DNA from: Jiella pelagia
Lineage (GTDB): Bacteria > Pseudomonadota > Alphaproteobacteria > Rhizobiales > Rhizobiaceae
NCBI RefSeq assembly: GCF_026898155.1
Contig: NZ_CP114029.1
Coordinates: 5,064,001-5,128,000, forward strand
Reading direction: 5' to 3'
Length of the DNA: 64,000 nt
Shown here: in pieces, positions 10,176 to 18,782 of the stretch
Layout: each line of letters begins with the position of its first letter
How positions within the stretch are numbered: the stretch's first letter is position 1
Translations under genes and position numbers: made by a program
Notes under the pieces: generated by a model
The model's input: only the letters and a program-made list of their open reading frames with translations
Database searches by the model: none
What the model was told of the DNA's origin: nothing

Positions 10176-10264
10176 GCCGCGCAATGTAAGCAATCGGCAG
10201 GCGAAGACCAACGAGGCTTGTGGACGCCATGCCATCTTCGATGCGGATGCTTCGAAATGGCGCG

Positions 10265-11545
10265 TCAGCGATAGAGCAACGTCGGCAGCCACATGGTGAC
10301 TGACGGAACAAAAGTGACCAGCGCCAGCACCACGAAGAGCGGAACCAGGAAGGGCAGCGTCGCCGAGACGCAGCGCTCGAACGGGATCTTCGAGACCCGC
10401 GACAAAACGTAGAGCACCATGCCGACCGGCGGCGTCAGAAGCCCGATCATCAGGTTGAGCACCAGGATCACCCCGAAATGCACCGGATCGATGCCGACCT
10501 TCTCGGCAACGGGCAGAAGGACGGGGACGAGGATGGTGATCGCCGCGACGGTCTCCATGAAGCAGCCGACGACAAGGAGGATCACGTTGATCAGAAGGAG
10601 GACGATGATCCAGTTCTCGGAGACCGACAGGATCAGGCCGGCGAAGTGTTCCGGCACCCGGTTGGAGGTGAGGATCCAGGCGAAGATCGCCGCCGCGCCG
10701 ACGATGAAGAGGACGACGGCGGTGGTCTCGATGGTATCCAGCGAGACGCGCAGGAAGCGCCGCCAGTTGAGCGTGCGATAGACGACGACGCCGAGGAACA
10801 TCGCCCAGGCGCAGGCGGCGATCGCCGCTTCCGTCGGCGTGAAGGCGCCGGTGAGGATGCCGCCGACGATGATCACCGGGGTGAGCAGCGCCAGGAAGGC
10901 CCGCAGGAACGAGCGGCCGAGGACAGGGATGCTGAAGGCCTGGTCGCGCGGATAGCCGCGGCGGCGGGCGTAGATCGCCACCATGATCATCAGCGCGCCG
11001 GCCATCAGGAGGCCCGGCACAAAGCCGGCGGCAAACAGCTGGCCGATCGAGGCGCCGGCGACGACGCCGTAGATCACCATCGGCAGCGACGGCGGAATGA
11101 TCGGGCCGATGGTCGAGGAGGCGGCGGTGATGCCGACCGCAAAACCCGGATCGTAGTTGGCGTCGCGCATCGCCTTGATCTCGATGGCGCCGAGGCCGCC
11201 GGCATCGGCGACGGCGGCGCCCGACATGCCGGCGAAGATGACCGAGGCGCCGATGTTCACATGGCCGAGGCCGCCGCGCATCCAGCCGACCAGCGCCTTG
11301 GCGAAGTCGAAGATCCGCTCGGTGATGCCGGCGGTGTTCATCAGATTGCCGGCGAGGATGAAGAACGGGACCGCGAGCAGCGGGAACGAGTCGACGCCGT
11401 TGATCATGCGGTGGGCGACGACGACGCTCGGCACGCGGCCGTCGACGAGGAGGAAGACGAGGGACGAGCCGGCAAGCGCGATCGCCACCGGCACCCCGAG
11501 GATGATCAGGCCGAACAGGACGCCGAACAGAAGAGCGATGAGCAT
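10265..11545 (-). CDS. dctM: TRAP transporter large permease subunit (DctM)
   Basis: A 426-residue, very hydrophobic inner-membrane protein of the DctM/SiaM large-subunit family, with about 12 helices. Typical signatures are VPFFILAGNLMNTAGIT, FAGMSGAAVADAGGLGAIE, GPIIPPSLPMVIYG and the C-terminal LLTPPVGMVLYV. It uses the ion gradient to import the organic acid delivered by DctP. It is the last gene of a dctP-dctQ-dctM set read leftward, 16 bases after dctQ. The length is normal for the family. The substrate cannot be read from this subunit. Confidence 0.93.
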   Translation of the reverse strand: MLIALLFGVLFGLIILGVPVAIALAGSSLVFLLVDGRVPSVVVAHRMINGVDSFPLLAVPFFILAGNLMNTAGITERIFDFAKALVGWMRGGLGHVNIGASVIFAGMSGAAVADAGGLGAIEIKAMRDANYDPGFAVGITAASSTIGPIIPPSLPMVIYGVVAGASIGQLFAAGFVPGLLMAGALMIMVAIYARRRGYPRDQAFSIPVLGRSFLRAFLALLTPVIIVGGILTGAFTPTEAAIAACAWAMFLGVVVYRTLNWRRFLRVSLDTIETTAVVLFIVGAAAIFAWILTSNRVPEHFAGLILSVSENWIIVLLLINVILLVVGCFMETVAAITILVPVLLPVAEKVGIDPVHFGVILVLNLMIGLLTPPVGMVLYVLSRVSKIPFERCVSATLPFLVPLFVVLALVTFVPSVTMWLPTLLYR

Positions 11546-11561
11546 GGAAAAAGCGCCGTGG

Positions 11562-12131
11562 TCAGAGGCTGGGACCGGACGAGGTCGCGGAATCGACGTC
11601 GATCAGGCGGCTGGAGCGGGTGCGAAGATGCCGGACGAGGACGAGAAGCTGATAGATCGTCATGGCCGCGAAGCAGCCGGCGACGACCCAGTAGATCAGG
11701 GATTTCGGCACGTCGATCGAGGTCATCTTCTGCAGGGTGCACTGGGAAAGATGCACCGAAAGCCAGGCGAGGATCCCGTAGAAGGCGAGGGAAACGACGT
11801 CGACGAAGATCTGCAGCGCAAAGCGTGTCTGGCGCGAGACCCGGGTGTAGAGGAGCTCGACGGCGATGTGGCTCTCGCGCCGCACCGCCGAGACGGCGCC
11901 GATGAAGGTGACGCCGATCAACAGGTAACGGGCGATCTCCTCGGTCCAGCCGAGGGAGTCGTTGAGCACGTAGCGGGTGAAGAACTGCAGGAAGACGACG
12001 AAGGCCAGCACCCAGAACAGGACGATGACGGGCAGGTCGACGATCTTCAGGTCGGACAGGTTCTCGCTTTCATCCCGCATCGGAGGTGGGGACGGCTCGG
12101 CGCTGCGAACCGACGGGCGGTCGATCGACAT
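11562..12131 (-). CDS. dctQ: TRAP transporter small permease subunit (DctQ)
   Basis: A small membrane subunit of about 189 residues with four predicted helices and the family pattern FFTRYVLNDSLGWTEEIARYL followed by RRESHIAVELL. It bridges DctM in the membrane complex. The frame could begin at 12188, but ATG 12131 follows a GGAG ribosome site at good spacing and removes a non-conserved extension, so I prefer it. One of only three intact GAGCTC sites in the window lies in this gene at 11853-11858. Confidence 0.88.
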   Translation of the reverse strand: MSIDRPSVRSAEPSPPPMRDESENLSDLKIVDLPVIVLFWVLAFVVFLQFFTRYVLNDSLGWTEEIARYLLIGVTFIGAVSAVRRESHIAVELLYTRVSRQTRFALQIFVDVVSLAFYGILAWLSVHLSQCTLQKMTSIDVPKSLIYWVVAGCFAAMTIYQLLVLVRHLRTRSSRLIDVDSATSSGPSL

Positions 12132-12206
12132 CGGGGTGTACTCCAGGCGGGCAGGCAGGAGGGCGGCAGGAACCGCCCTCAGAGACACGGATGGGTCAGA
12201 GACCCC

Positions 12207-13187
12207 TCATTCGATCGCCTGCAGCCTGTCGTAGGTCGCCTGGTCCCAGCTCGCGTCCGGTCCGTTGTGCAGCTTCACTGTGGCGTCCCGGAAGGGTGTG
12301 CGGTCGACCTCGTTGACCTTGACGCCCTCGTCCCGGAACCACTGGACCAGGTCCTTCTCGTTCTTGATCACCTGTTCCGTGGCACATGCGGCAGCTTCGT
12401 CGAGAACCTTTTCAAGCGCGGTCTGATCGGTCTCGTCCATGCCGCCCCAGGCCGAGCCGGAGACGATGGTCAGAAGCGCGTCGGTGATGTGTCCGGTGAG
12501 ATTGATGTCGTCCTGGACCTCGTAGAACTTCTTCGCCTGGATCGTCGGCAACGGGTTCTCCTGCGCATCCACCGTGCCTTGCTGCAGTGCAAGGTATACC
12601 TCGGCAAACGCGATGGGCGTCGGATTGGCACCGACGGCCTTGGGGAACATCTGGTAGAGGGCGGCGTCGGGCACCCGGATCTTCAGGCCAGACATGTCCT
12701 CGGGTTTTTCGATCGGCTTGTTCGAGGTCACGTGCCGCTCGCCATAGTAGGTCAGCGAGGTGATGTGGTTGCCGGTGGCCTCGTCGTAGCCCTGCGACAG
12801 CTCCTGGAACAGGTCGGACGTCCGGTACTTCTCCCAATGGTCGAAGTCGCGGAACATGTACGGCGCGCCGCCGATGGCGACCGGCCCGTAAGCCCTGCCG
12901 GCGAAGAGCTGGCCGGTGTAGATGATGTCGACCGTGCCGAGGCTGAGACCCTCGTTGATGTCGGTCTCCTTACCGAGCGAGGAGGCCGGGTAGACCTCGA
13001 TCGAGTAGCGCCCCTCCGTCGCCTCCTTCAACTTGTCGGAGGCCGCGACCGCGCAAGTGTTGTAGGGCTCGTTCGCCTCGTAGACGTGAGCCCATTTCAG
13101 GACCGTCTCGGCCGCGGCCGGGCCGGCGATCGCCGTCGATGCCAGCAGCGCCACTCCCAACGCCGCCGTCTTATTCGCGTATGCCAT
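12207..13187 (-). CDS. dctP: TRAP transporter substrate-binding protein (DctP family)
   Basis: A 326-residue periplasmic binding protein with a signal peptide ending near AGPAAA-ET. Family landmarks are LKWAHVYEANEPYN at the mature N-terminus, the conserved arginine region SGLKIRVPDAALY (organic-acid carboxylate contact) and ALQQGTVDAQENPLPTI. It captures a carboxylated solute for the DctQM permease. The ATG at 13187 has a strong AGGGAGGA ribosome site. It is the first gene of the leftward dctPQM operon, and a CGTATACG palindrome lies about 16 bases upstream of the start. The substrate is probably a sugar acid or C4-type acid, but this is inference. Confidence 0.92.
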   Translation of the reverse strand: MAYANKTAALGVALLASTAIAGPAAAETVLKWAHVYEANEPYNTCAVAASDKLKEATEGRYSIEVYPASSLGKETDINEGLSLGTVDIIYTGQLFAGRAYGPVAIGGAPYMFRDFDHWEKYRTSDLFQELSQGYDEATGNHITSLTYYGERHVTSNKPIEKPEDMSGLKIRVPDAALYQMFPKAVGANPTPIAFAEVYLALQQGTVDAQENPLPTIQAKKFYEVQDDINLTGHITDALLTIVSGSAWGGMDETDQTALEKVLDEAAACATEQVIKNEKDLVQWFRDEGVKVNEVDRTPFRDATVKLHNGPDASWDQATYDRLQAIE

Positions 13188-13202
13188 GTAGTTCCTCCCT
13201 AA

Positions 13203-13210
13203 CGTATACG
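13203..13210. promoter_or_regulatory. Short palindrome upstream of the TRAP operon, possible operator
   Basis: CGTATACG is a perfect 8-bp palindrome just upstream of the dctP ribosome site. GntR-type repressors often bind palindromes with a GTATAC core next to organic-acid transporter genes. No regulator gene is adjacent, and an 8-bp palindrome can occur by chance. Confidence 0.25.
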
Positions 13211-13339
13211 CTGAAGAACCATCTTATTGGCTGGCGCAGCAAGCGCAATGGCAAAGGTCAGCCAAGCGCTGACATTCGCCAGAAGAAGAGGGATACGGGG
13301 GGCTCTGGTCCGCGCCGGGAAGCGCCTGCGGCGCGTCGG

Positions 13340-14083
13340 TCAGGCGTGCGAGACCAGCGGGCGGACGTGCCGGCCCGCGGCCTCGCTGCCGGCAAAGGCG
13401 ATGTCGGCATAGACCGGTAGATGGTCCGAGGCGCCGCGCGAGCGGTTGGAGAGGTGAACACCGGTGTCGACAAGAGTGACGTCGCGGCTGAGGATGAAGC
13501 GGTCGAGCGCGCCCAGCGGCATGCGCGAGGGAAAGGACCGGCCGGGCATCACCACCTGATGGCTTCTGGCAAACAGCTTCAGACAGCGGCCGTCGCGATT
13601 CCACTCGTTGAGGTCGCCCATCAAAACGGTGGGCATCGAAGGTTCCAGCCCTTCGAGATGGGCGAGGACCGCCGCCGCCTGGCGTCGCCGCCACAATCCC
13701 AAAAGGCCGAGATGCATGCCGACAACCCGAAGCCGCGCCTCGCCGATGTCGAGATCGACGATGGCGGCGCCCCGCGGCTCCAGCGCCGGCAGCGCCAGAC
13801 AGCTCGTCTCGACCACCTCGATGCCTTCGCGCACGAGAATGGCGTTGCCATGCCAGCCGAGACTGCCCGGCCTGGCACCCAAGGCGACAGGGACATAGCG
13901 CGTCGCCTCGCGGATCGCCTGACGCGGCAGCGAGGAGGCACGCGTGCCGAAGCGCCGGTCGACCTCCTGCAAGGCGATGACGTCGGCGTCGATCTCGTTG
14001 AGCACCGCCAGAGTTTCCAGCGGACGCCGGCGCCAGTCGGTGCCGACACTCTTGCGGATGTTGTAGGACGCGATGCGGAGCAT
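13340..14083 (-). CDS. Endonuclease/exonuclease/phosphatase (EEP) family protein
   Basis: A 247-residue single-domain protein of the EEP fold. The metal-binding and catalytic motifs are in order: ASYNIRKSVG near the start, IALQEVDRR (metal glutamate), GMHLGLLG, LMGDLNEWN (catalytic Asp/Asn) and the terminal SDHLPVYADI. It lacks a signal peptide. Members hydrolyse phosphodiester bonds in nucleic acids, lipids or phosphoinositides, so the exact substrate is open. It stands alone, reading leftward toward the TRAP operon with a gap of about 150 bases. Confidence 0.88.
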   Translation of the reverse strand: MLRIASYNIRKSVGTDWRRRPLETLAVLNEIDADVIALQEVDRRFGTRASSLPRQAIREATRYVPVALGARPGSLGWHGNAILVREGIEVVETSCLALPALEPRGAAIVDLDIGEARLRVVGMHLGLLGLWRRRQAAAVLAHLEGLEPSMPTVLMGDLNEWNRDGRCLKLFARSHQVVMPGRSFPSRMPLGALDRFILSRDVTLVDTGVHLSNRSRGASDHLPVYADIAFAGSEAAGRHVRPLVSHA

Positions 14084-14544
14084 GGGCCGGCCTCACTCGT
14101 GTTTCGTCGCCGATAGCACGGTTTGCCTCGCCTGTTGCACCGCTCACCTCACATCATTGCGTCCGCTCGCCCTCTTCCGGCGGCGGCGAAGGGGCGAGGG
14201 CTCTCCTAGTTGATCAGTAGATCCCAGTCGTTTGGGGTCGCATCTGTTTGCCGCCTATCTATCCCACAGTACAACGTGCCCGGCGCGAGATGGTCACTCG
14301 GGCAGACATTTCCGAAAACTTCCCTTCGCTTGCCGTCCGGGGCCCTGGAGCTATCGTTTGAAAGGAAAACTGTCGCGGATGTCGGACTATCCATGCCTCG
14401 ACAGCCATTTCGCATTCGCCGGCAAATTGCTGAAACCGCTTGATTTTTCTTGGCTGGCCAATGATCCGGCGTGCAGATTCTTCTGGCTCTGCGTTCAGGG
14501 AGTCAATACAGTTCCCAAGGGGAATGCGACAAGGGGGAGGGATC
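14084..14544. other. Intergenic region upstream of the RMF-like gene
   Basis: About 460 bases with no convincing gene apart from short shadow frames. The last 150 bases should hold the promoter of the rightward small gene at 14545. I do not see a clear sigma factor site. Confidence 0.4.
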
Positions 14545-14748
14545 ATGAGTACTGCAACCCTTTCTGAAGCCATATCGGCAGCAGCGAGCGAGAAGGCGAT
14601 CTGGCTGACGGGTCGCAGGGCGTTTCGCCTGCATGGTCTGGGCGCGCCTAACCCGTACCAGTCGGACGGCGACCGGATGAAGGACCTCTGGGAAGAGGGC
14701 TTCAACTACGAGCGAGATTCTGAAGCCGAGCGGCAGCCGCGTTTCTGA
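14545..14748 (+). CDS. Small ribosome modulation factor (RMF/CrpP)-like protein
   Basis: A 67-residue protein. The ATG at 14545 follows a very strong GGGGGAGGG ribosome site, so it is likely translated as a short protein rather than as the longer open frame. The central part fits the ribosome modulation factor pattern: GRRAFRLHG (G-x2-A-x4-G), NPY (the PY of RMF) and RMKDLWEEGF (R...W..G-aromatic). RMF-type proteins dimerise and silence ribosomes in stationary phase; CrpP-like relatives also exist. Similarity is by motif only. It is monocistronic, and about 240 bases without a gene follow. Confidence 0.5.
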   Translation: MSTATLSEAISAAASEKAIWLTGRRAFRLHGLGAPNPYQSDGDRMKDLWEEGFNYERDSEAERQPRF

Positions 14749-14989
14749 CGCGACGCAATTCATGTCCGTTGGCTGATCTGCCTCATGCAGCTTGGTGCGC
14801 AGGCGGATCCGGTCTGGCTTGACGGCCGGGCGCTTCGGCGCGGAGAGACCAGTCTCCCGGCGATCCGAAGCCGCAACGCCCCAGCAATAGGGCCGCAGTG
14901 CGACGCCCAGTTGCAGCGCGTCCCGATGCAGCGCGTTCCCTTGCGCATTTGCGGTTATGCTAGCCGCCGTTCGATGCTAAGGCGCTTCG

Positions 14990-15959
14990 ATGACACCGCG
15001 CAAACCCTATCCCCCGATCGAACCGTTTCGCATCGGCAGGCTCGCCGTCGGCGACGGCCATGAAATCGCTTTCGAAGAATGCGGCAACCGCGACGCTCCA
15101 CCCGTGGTCTTCCTGCATGGGGGGCCAGGCAGCGGCGTCTCGGTACAGCATCGGCGCCTGTTCGACCCGGCGCGCTATCGGATCGTCCTGTTCGATCAGC
15201 GTGGCTGCGGGCGTTCGACGCCGCTCGGCTCGCTCGAAGCCAACACGACCTGGCACCTCGTCGACGATCTGGAACGGCTGCGCGAGCATCTCGGTATCGA
15301 GCGCTGGCTTCTGTTCGGTGGCTCGTGGGGTGCGACGCTGGCGCTTGCCTACGCTCAGGCCCATCCTGATCGGGCCTTGGGGCTGATCCTGCGCGGCATC
15401 TTTTCCGGGCGGCGGTCGGAGCCTCGACTGGTTCTACGAATTCGGCGCCAACCGGCTGTTCCCCGACCACTGGGAGAACCTTGTCGCGCAGATCCCGGCG
15501 GCGGAACAGGACGATCTGATCGGCGCCTACCGCCGCCGCCTGCTCGACCCCGACCGCGCCGTCAGGGCAAGGGCGGCCGAGGCATGGACGGCCTGGGAGG
15601 CCGCCACCGTGATGCTCCGCTCGGCCAATCCTGCGACCCGGGCATTGGGAGGGAGCGTTTCCGACGGGCAGATCGCGTTTGCCCGGATCGAGAACCACTA
15701 CTTCTTCCACGAACTCTGGCTGGAAGAGGGACAGCTGCTCGCCAACATGGATCGTCTCGCCGACACCCCTGGCATCATGGTCCAGGGGCGCTACGACGTC
15801 GTCACCCCGGCGATCACCTCTTGGCAATTCGCCCAGGCCTGGCCGAAGGCGGAGTACCGGCTGGTCGAGGCCTCGGGACATGCGTTCGCCGAGCCGGCGA
15901 TTTTGGCGGAACTGCTCGAGGCGACGGACAGGTTCGCCGACATTCTCTCATCTGGCTGA
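14990..15959 (+). CDS. pip: Proline iminopeptidase (alpha/beta hydrolase), copy 1, apparent frameshift
   Basis: An alpha/beta-hydrolase aminopeptidase that removes N-terminal proline. It shows the oxyanion-loop HGGPGSG (about 44-50), DQRGCGRS, the nucleophile elbow GGSWGATLALAY, the acid region GRYDVVTP and the histidine in ASGHAF. The frame breaks at 15419-15425, which reads GAGCCTC. Dropping one C gives SELDWFYEFG, matching AELDWYYQFG in the second copy at 16675. Corrected length is about 322 residues, normal for the family. The two pip copies flank a GFA gene on the same strand and are clearly related to each other. Confidence 0.88.
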
Positions 15960-16113
15960 GCCGTCCCTTCGCCCTCGGCTGGCAAGACACCGCCAAGCCA
16001 TCGCGTCTCGATCGTCACCGAGACAGGCTTCGATCTTCTCTTCCGCTGGCACCGGACCTAAACTTCCTCCTGGAAAGCCGCTGGATCAGCGGGATGCTTT
16101 CGGGAGATGGCAA

Positions 16114-16575
16114 ATGACGATGCTCACCGGCGGATGCCAATGCGGAGCCGTGCGGTTCCGCAGCGAGATCGAGGCCGCGACGGCGTCGATCTGCCACTGC
16201 CGCATGTGCCAGAAGGCCTTCGGCTCGTTTTACGCGCCACTCGTCCATACAAGGGCAGGAACGCTCGTCTGGACCAGGGCCGAGCCCAAGCGCTTCCGCT
16301 CGTCCAGCTTTGCTGAGCGGGGCTTCTGCCCGGACTGCGGGACGCCGCTGACCTACGAGACGGCCGAGGCCGTCTCGATCGCCATGGGAGCCCTGGACGA
16401 TCCGAGCCTGGTCGGGCCGGTCGTCCAGGACGGCATAGAGGCGAAGATCGCCTACGTGGATGGGCTGCACCGCCTCTCCGGGCGGGCGACGGACGACGAC
16501 CCCGAGATGGCCGCGGGCTTCCAGACGATCGTCAGCTACCAGCATCCGGACGAGCCGTCGCCGGACGAGGCCTGA
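16114..16575 (+). CDS. GFA family (glutathione-dependent formaldehyde-activating enzyme-like) protein
   Basis: A 153-residue protein with the zinc-binding cysteine pattern of the GFA/CENP-V fold: GGCQCGAVRF near the start, CHCRMCQKAFGSFYAP (about 27-42) and GFCPDCGTPLTY (about 70-80). Family members bind zinc, and some catalyse spontaneous-like adduct formation between formaldehyde and glutathione; most are uncharacterised. ATG 16114 follows a GGGAG ribosome site. The gene lies between two proline iminopeptidase genes on the same strand. No functional link is obvious. Confidence 0.88.
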   Translation: MTMLTGGCQCGAVRFRSEIEAATASICHCRMCQKAFGSFYAPLVHTRAGTLVWTRAEPKRFRSSSFAERGFCPDCGTPLTYETAEAVSIAMGALDDPSLVGPVVQDGIEAKIAYVDGLHRLSGRATDDDPEMAAGFQTIVSYQHPDEPSPDEA

Positions 16576-16674
16576 GGTGCCTGTCGGCACGACGTGATCA
16601 GTCGCGCTTTTCACCAATGAAAGCATGACCCTGCAGACCTTTCTTCAGGCCACATCCAAACCGATCGAGACATC

Positions 16675-17628
16675 ATGACGAACGACATGCGCGGGCTCTA
16701 TCCCGAGATCGAGCCCTATGAGAGCGACCATCTCGACGTCGGCGACGGCCATTCGATCCATTGGGAGCGCTGCGGCACGAAGGGCGCTACCCCGGCGGTG
16801 TTCCTGCATGGCGGGCCGGGTGGTGGATATTCGCCCGCCCATCGCCGGCTGTTCGATCCGGCGCGCTACGACGTCGTCCTGTTCGATCAGCGCGGCTGCG
16901 GCCGTTCGACGCCGAACGCCAGCCTCGAAGCCAACACCACCTGGCATCTCGTCGCCGACATCGAACGCCTGCGGGAGATGGTCGGGGCCAAGAAATGGGT
17001 CGTCTTCGGCGGCTCCTGGGGCTCGACCTTGGCGCTTGCCTATGCCGAAACGCATCCGGAGCGCGTTTCAGCGCTGATCGTGCGCGGCATCTACACCCTG
17101 ACTAAGGCCGAACTCGACTGGTACTACCAGTTCGGCGTCTCGGAGATGTTTCCGGAAAAGTGGGAGCGGTTCGTGGAGCCCATCCCCCCGGCCGAACGCG
17201 GCGACATGATTGCCGCCTATCGCAAACGCCTCGTCGGCTCGGACAAGGCCGAGCAGCTTCGCGCGGCGAAGGCCTGGAGCCTCTGGGAGGGGGAAACGAT
17301 CACGCTCCTGCCGGATGAGCGTCTCAGCCACGACTTCGGCCAGGACGACTTCGCCATCGCGTTTGCCCGCATCGAGAACCACTATTTCACCCATGCCGGC
17401 TGGCTGGAGGAAGACCAACTGATCCGCGACGCGGGCCAGTTGAAGGGCATCCCCGGCGTCATCGTCCATGGCCGCTATGACATGCCATGCCCGGCCCGCA
17501 CCGCATGGCGGCTGTCGAAGGCCTGGCCGGAGGCGGAATTCCACCTGATCGAGGGGGCGGGACACGCGTACAATGAGCCAGGGATCCTCGACCGATTGAT
17601 CCGCGCGACGGATCGGTTTGGCGGGTGA
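16675..17628 (+). CDS. pip: Proline iminopeptidase, copy 2
   Basis: A 317-residue intact peptidase of the S33 family. The oxyanion loop HGGPGGGYSP, the motif DQRGCGRSTPN, the nucleophile elbow GGSWGSTLALAYAE, the acid GRYDMPCPA and the histidine GAGHAYNEP are all present. It is close in sequence to the copy at 14990, including long shared stretches in the first 130 residues, so the pair probably arose by duplication, with the GFA gene now between them. The ATG at 16675 places the conserved LYPEIEPY segment at the N-terminus. Confidence 0.93.
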   Translation: MTNDMRGLYPEIEPYESDHLDVGDGHSIHWERCGTKGATPAVFLHGGPGGGYSPAHRRLFDPARYDVVLFDQRGCGRSTPNASLEANTTWHLVADIERLREMVGAKKWVVFGGSWGSTLALAYAETHPERVSALIVRGIYTLTKAELDWYYQFGVSEMFPEKWERFVEPIPPAERGDMIAAYRKRLVGSDKAEQLRAAKAWSLWEGETITLLPDERLSHDFGQDDFAIAFARIENHYFTHAGWLEEDQLIRDAGQLKGIPGVIVHGRYDMPCPARTAWRLSKAWPEAEFHLIEGAGHAYNEPGILDRLIRATDRFGG

Positions 17629-17867
17629 GGAAAGGGCGGCTCGCCGGCTTCTTGGCGACGGGGCCTTGGGAATGAGCGCCCCAGCGATCACCCGAGGCCT
17701 GGGGTGAAGTGTCGGCGGCAAAGTGGAGACAAGCCATCAATGGCGCGGAGAGCATCCTGGCAATCCATCAAGCCGGGTGATCGCACCGATCATCGCAAAC
17801 CGGGCTGAAGCTCGACCAAGCCTCTGCTAAGGCTCGCACGACAAATTTCTCGCCGAAGAGTGACACC

Positions 17868-18782
17868 ATGCAGTCTCGCCCGGGCGAAAGCCGGCAGGGT
17901 CTTTTCTACGCTCTTGGAGCCTATGGCATCTGGGGCTTCTTCATGCCGATCTTCATGAAGCTCCTCGCCCATGTCTCGCCGGTCGAGGTGGTGGCACACC
18001 GGATCGTCTGGGCGCTGCCTCTCGGCGTTGCGATTTTGATCTGGCAGGGAACGCTGCGCCATGCCTTCGGGCATTTTCGCAACCTGCGCACGATGGCGCT
18101 CGCGGCCCTGACGGCCTCGCTGATCTCGATCAACTGGGGCACCTATGTCTATGCCATCGGCTCCGGCCAGACCATCGACGCGGCGCTCGGCTACTACATC
18201 AATCCGCTGGTCAACGTCGCCTTGGCAGCGATCTTTCTCGGCGAGCGGCCGACGCGGCTTCAGGGCATCGCCATCGTGCTCGCGGCCATCGGCGTCGCGG
18301 TGCTGACGGTCGAGGCGGGGCGCCTGCCGTGGATCTCGCTGGTCCTGGCGATGACCTTCGGGACCTACGGGCTGCTCCGCAAGACGGTGCCGGTCGGCGC
18401 CAGCGAGGGCTTCTTCCTGGAGGTGGCGATCCTCATCATTCCCTCGATCCTGCTGGTCGCGCTGTTCGTGCCCGACATGCATTTCGGCGCGGACAGCTTC
18501 GAGACCGGCCTCCTCGTCATCGCCGGCCCGCTGACGGCGATCCCGTTGATCCTCTATGCCGCAGGCGCGCGGCTCCTGCACTTCACGACCATCGGCATCC
18601 TCCAATACATCGTGCCGACGCTGTTGTTCTTCACCGCGGTGCTGCTGTTCGGCGAGCCCTTCGGCCAGTGGCAGCTGGTCGCCTTCGGCTTTATCTGGTC
18701 GGCACTGGGGATGTATACGTGGTCGCTCTTTCGGGGGCGGGCGAGGCGCGAGGCTGCCGCATCGAGGCCGGCAGCGCGCTGA
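17868..18782 (+). CDS. rarD: EamA family permease, RarD type
   Basis: A 304-residue inner-membrane protein with about ten helices, built from two EamA repeats. The RarD signature is clear: GLFYALGAYGIWGFFMPIF, VVAHRIVWALP, then NWGTYVYAIGSGQTIDAALGYYINPLVNV across two segments, and LRKTVPVGASEG. RarD proteins are named for a chloramphenicol-sensitivity phenotype but probably export or import small metabolites. The stop codon ends one base before the stop codon of the convergent GNAT-nitrilase gene, so the two genes abut tail to tail with no room for a terminator. Confidence 0.9.
   Translation: MQSRPGESRQGLFYALGAYGIWGFFMPIFMKLLAHVSPVEVVAHRIVWALPLGVAILIWQGTLRHAFGHFRNLRTMALAALTASLISINWGTYVYAIGSGQTIDAALGYYINPLVNVALAAIFLGERPTRLQGIAIVLAAIGVAVLTVEAGRLPWISLVLAMTFGTYGLLRKTVPVGASEGFFLEVAILIIPSILLVALFVPDMHFGADSFETGLLVIAGPLTAIPLILYAAGARLLHFTTIGILQYIVPTLLFFTAVLLFGEPFGQWQLVAFGFIWSALGMYTWSLFRGRARREAAASRPAAR

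Noticed and set aside
11157..13202. A 681-codon open frame on the plus strand opposite the TRAP genes
   Set aside because: It lies antisense to dctM, dctQ and dctP, which are all complete and conserved. Long antisense frames are expected in GC-rich DNA.
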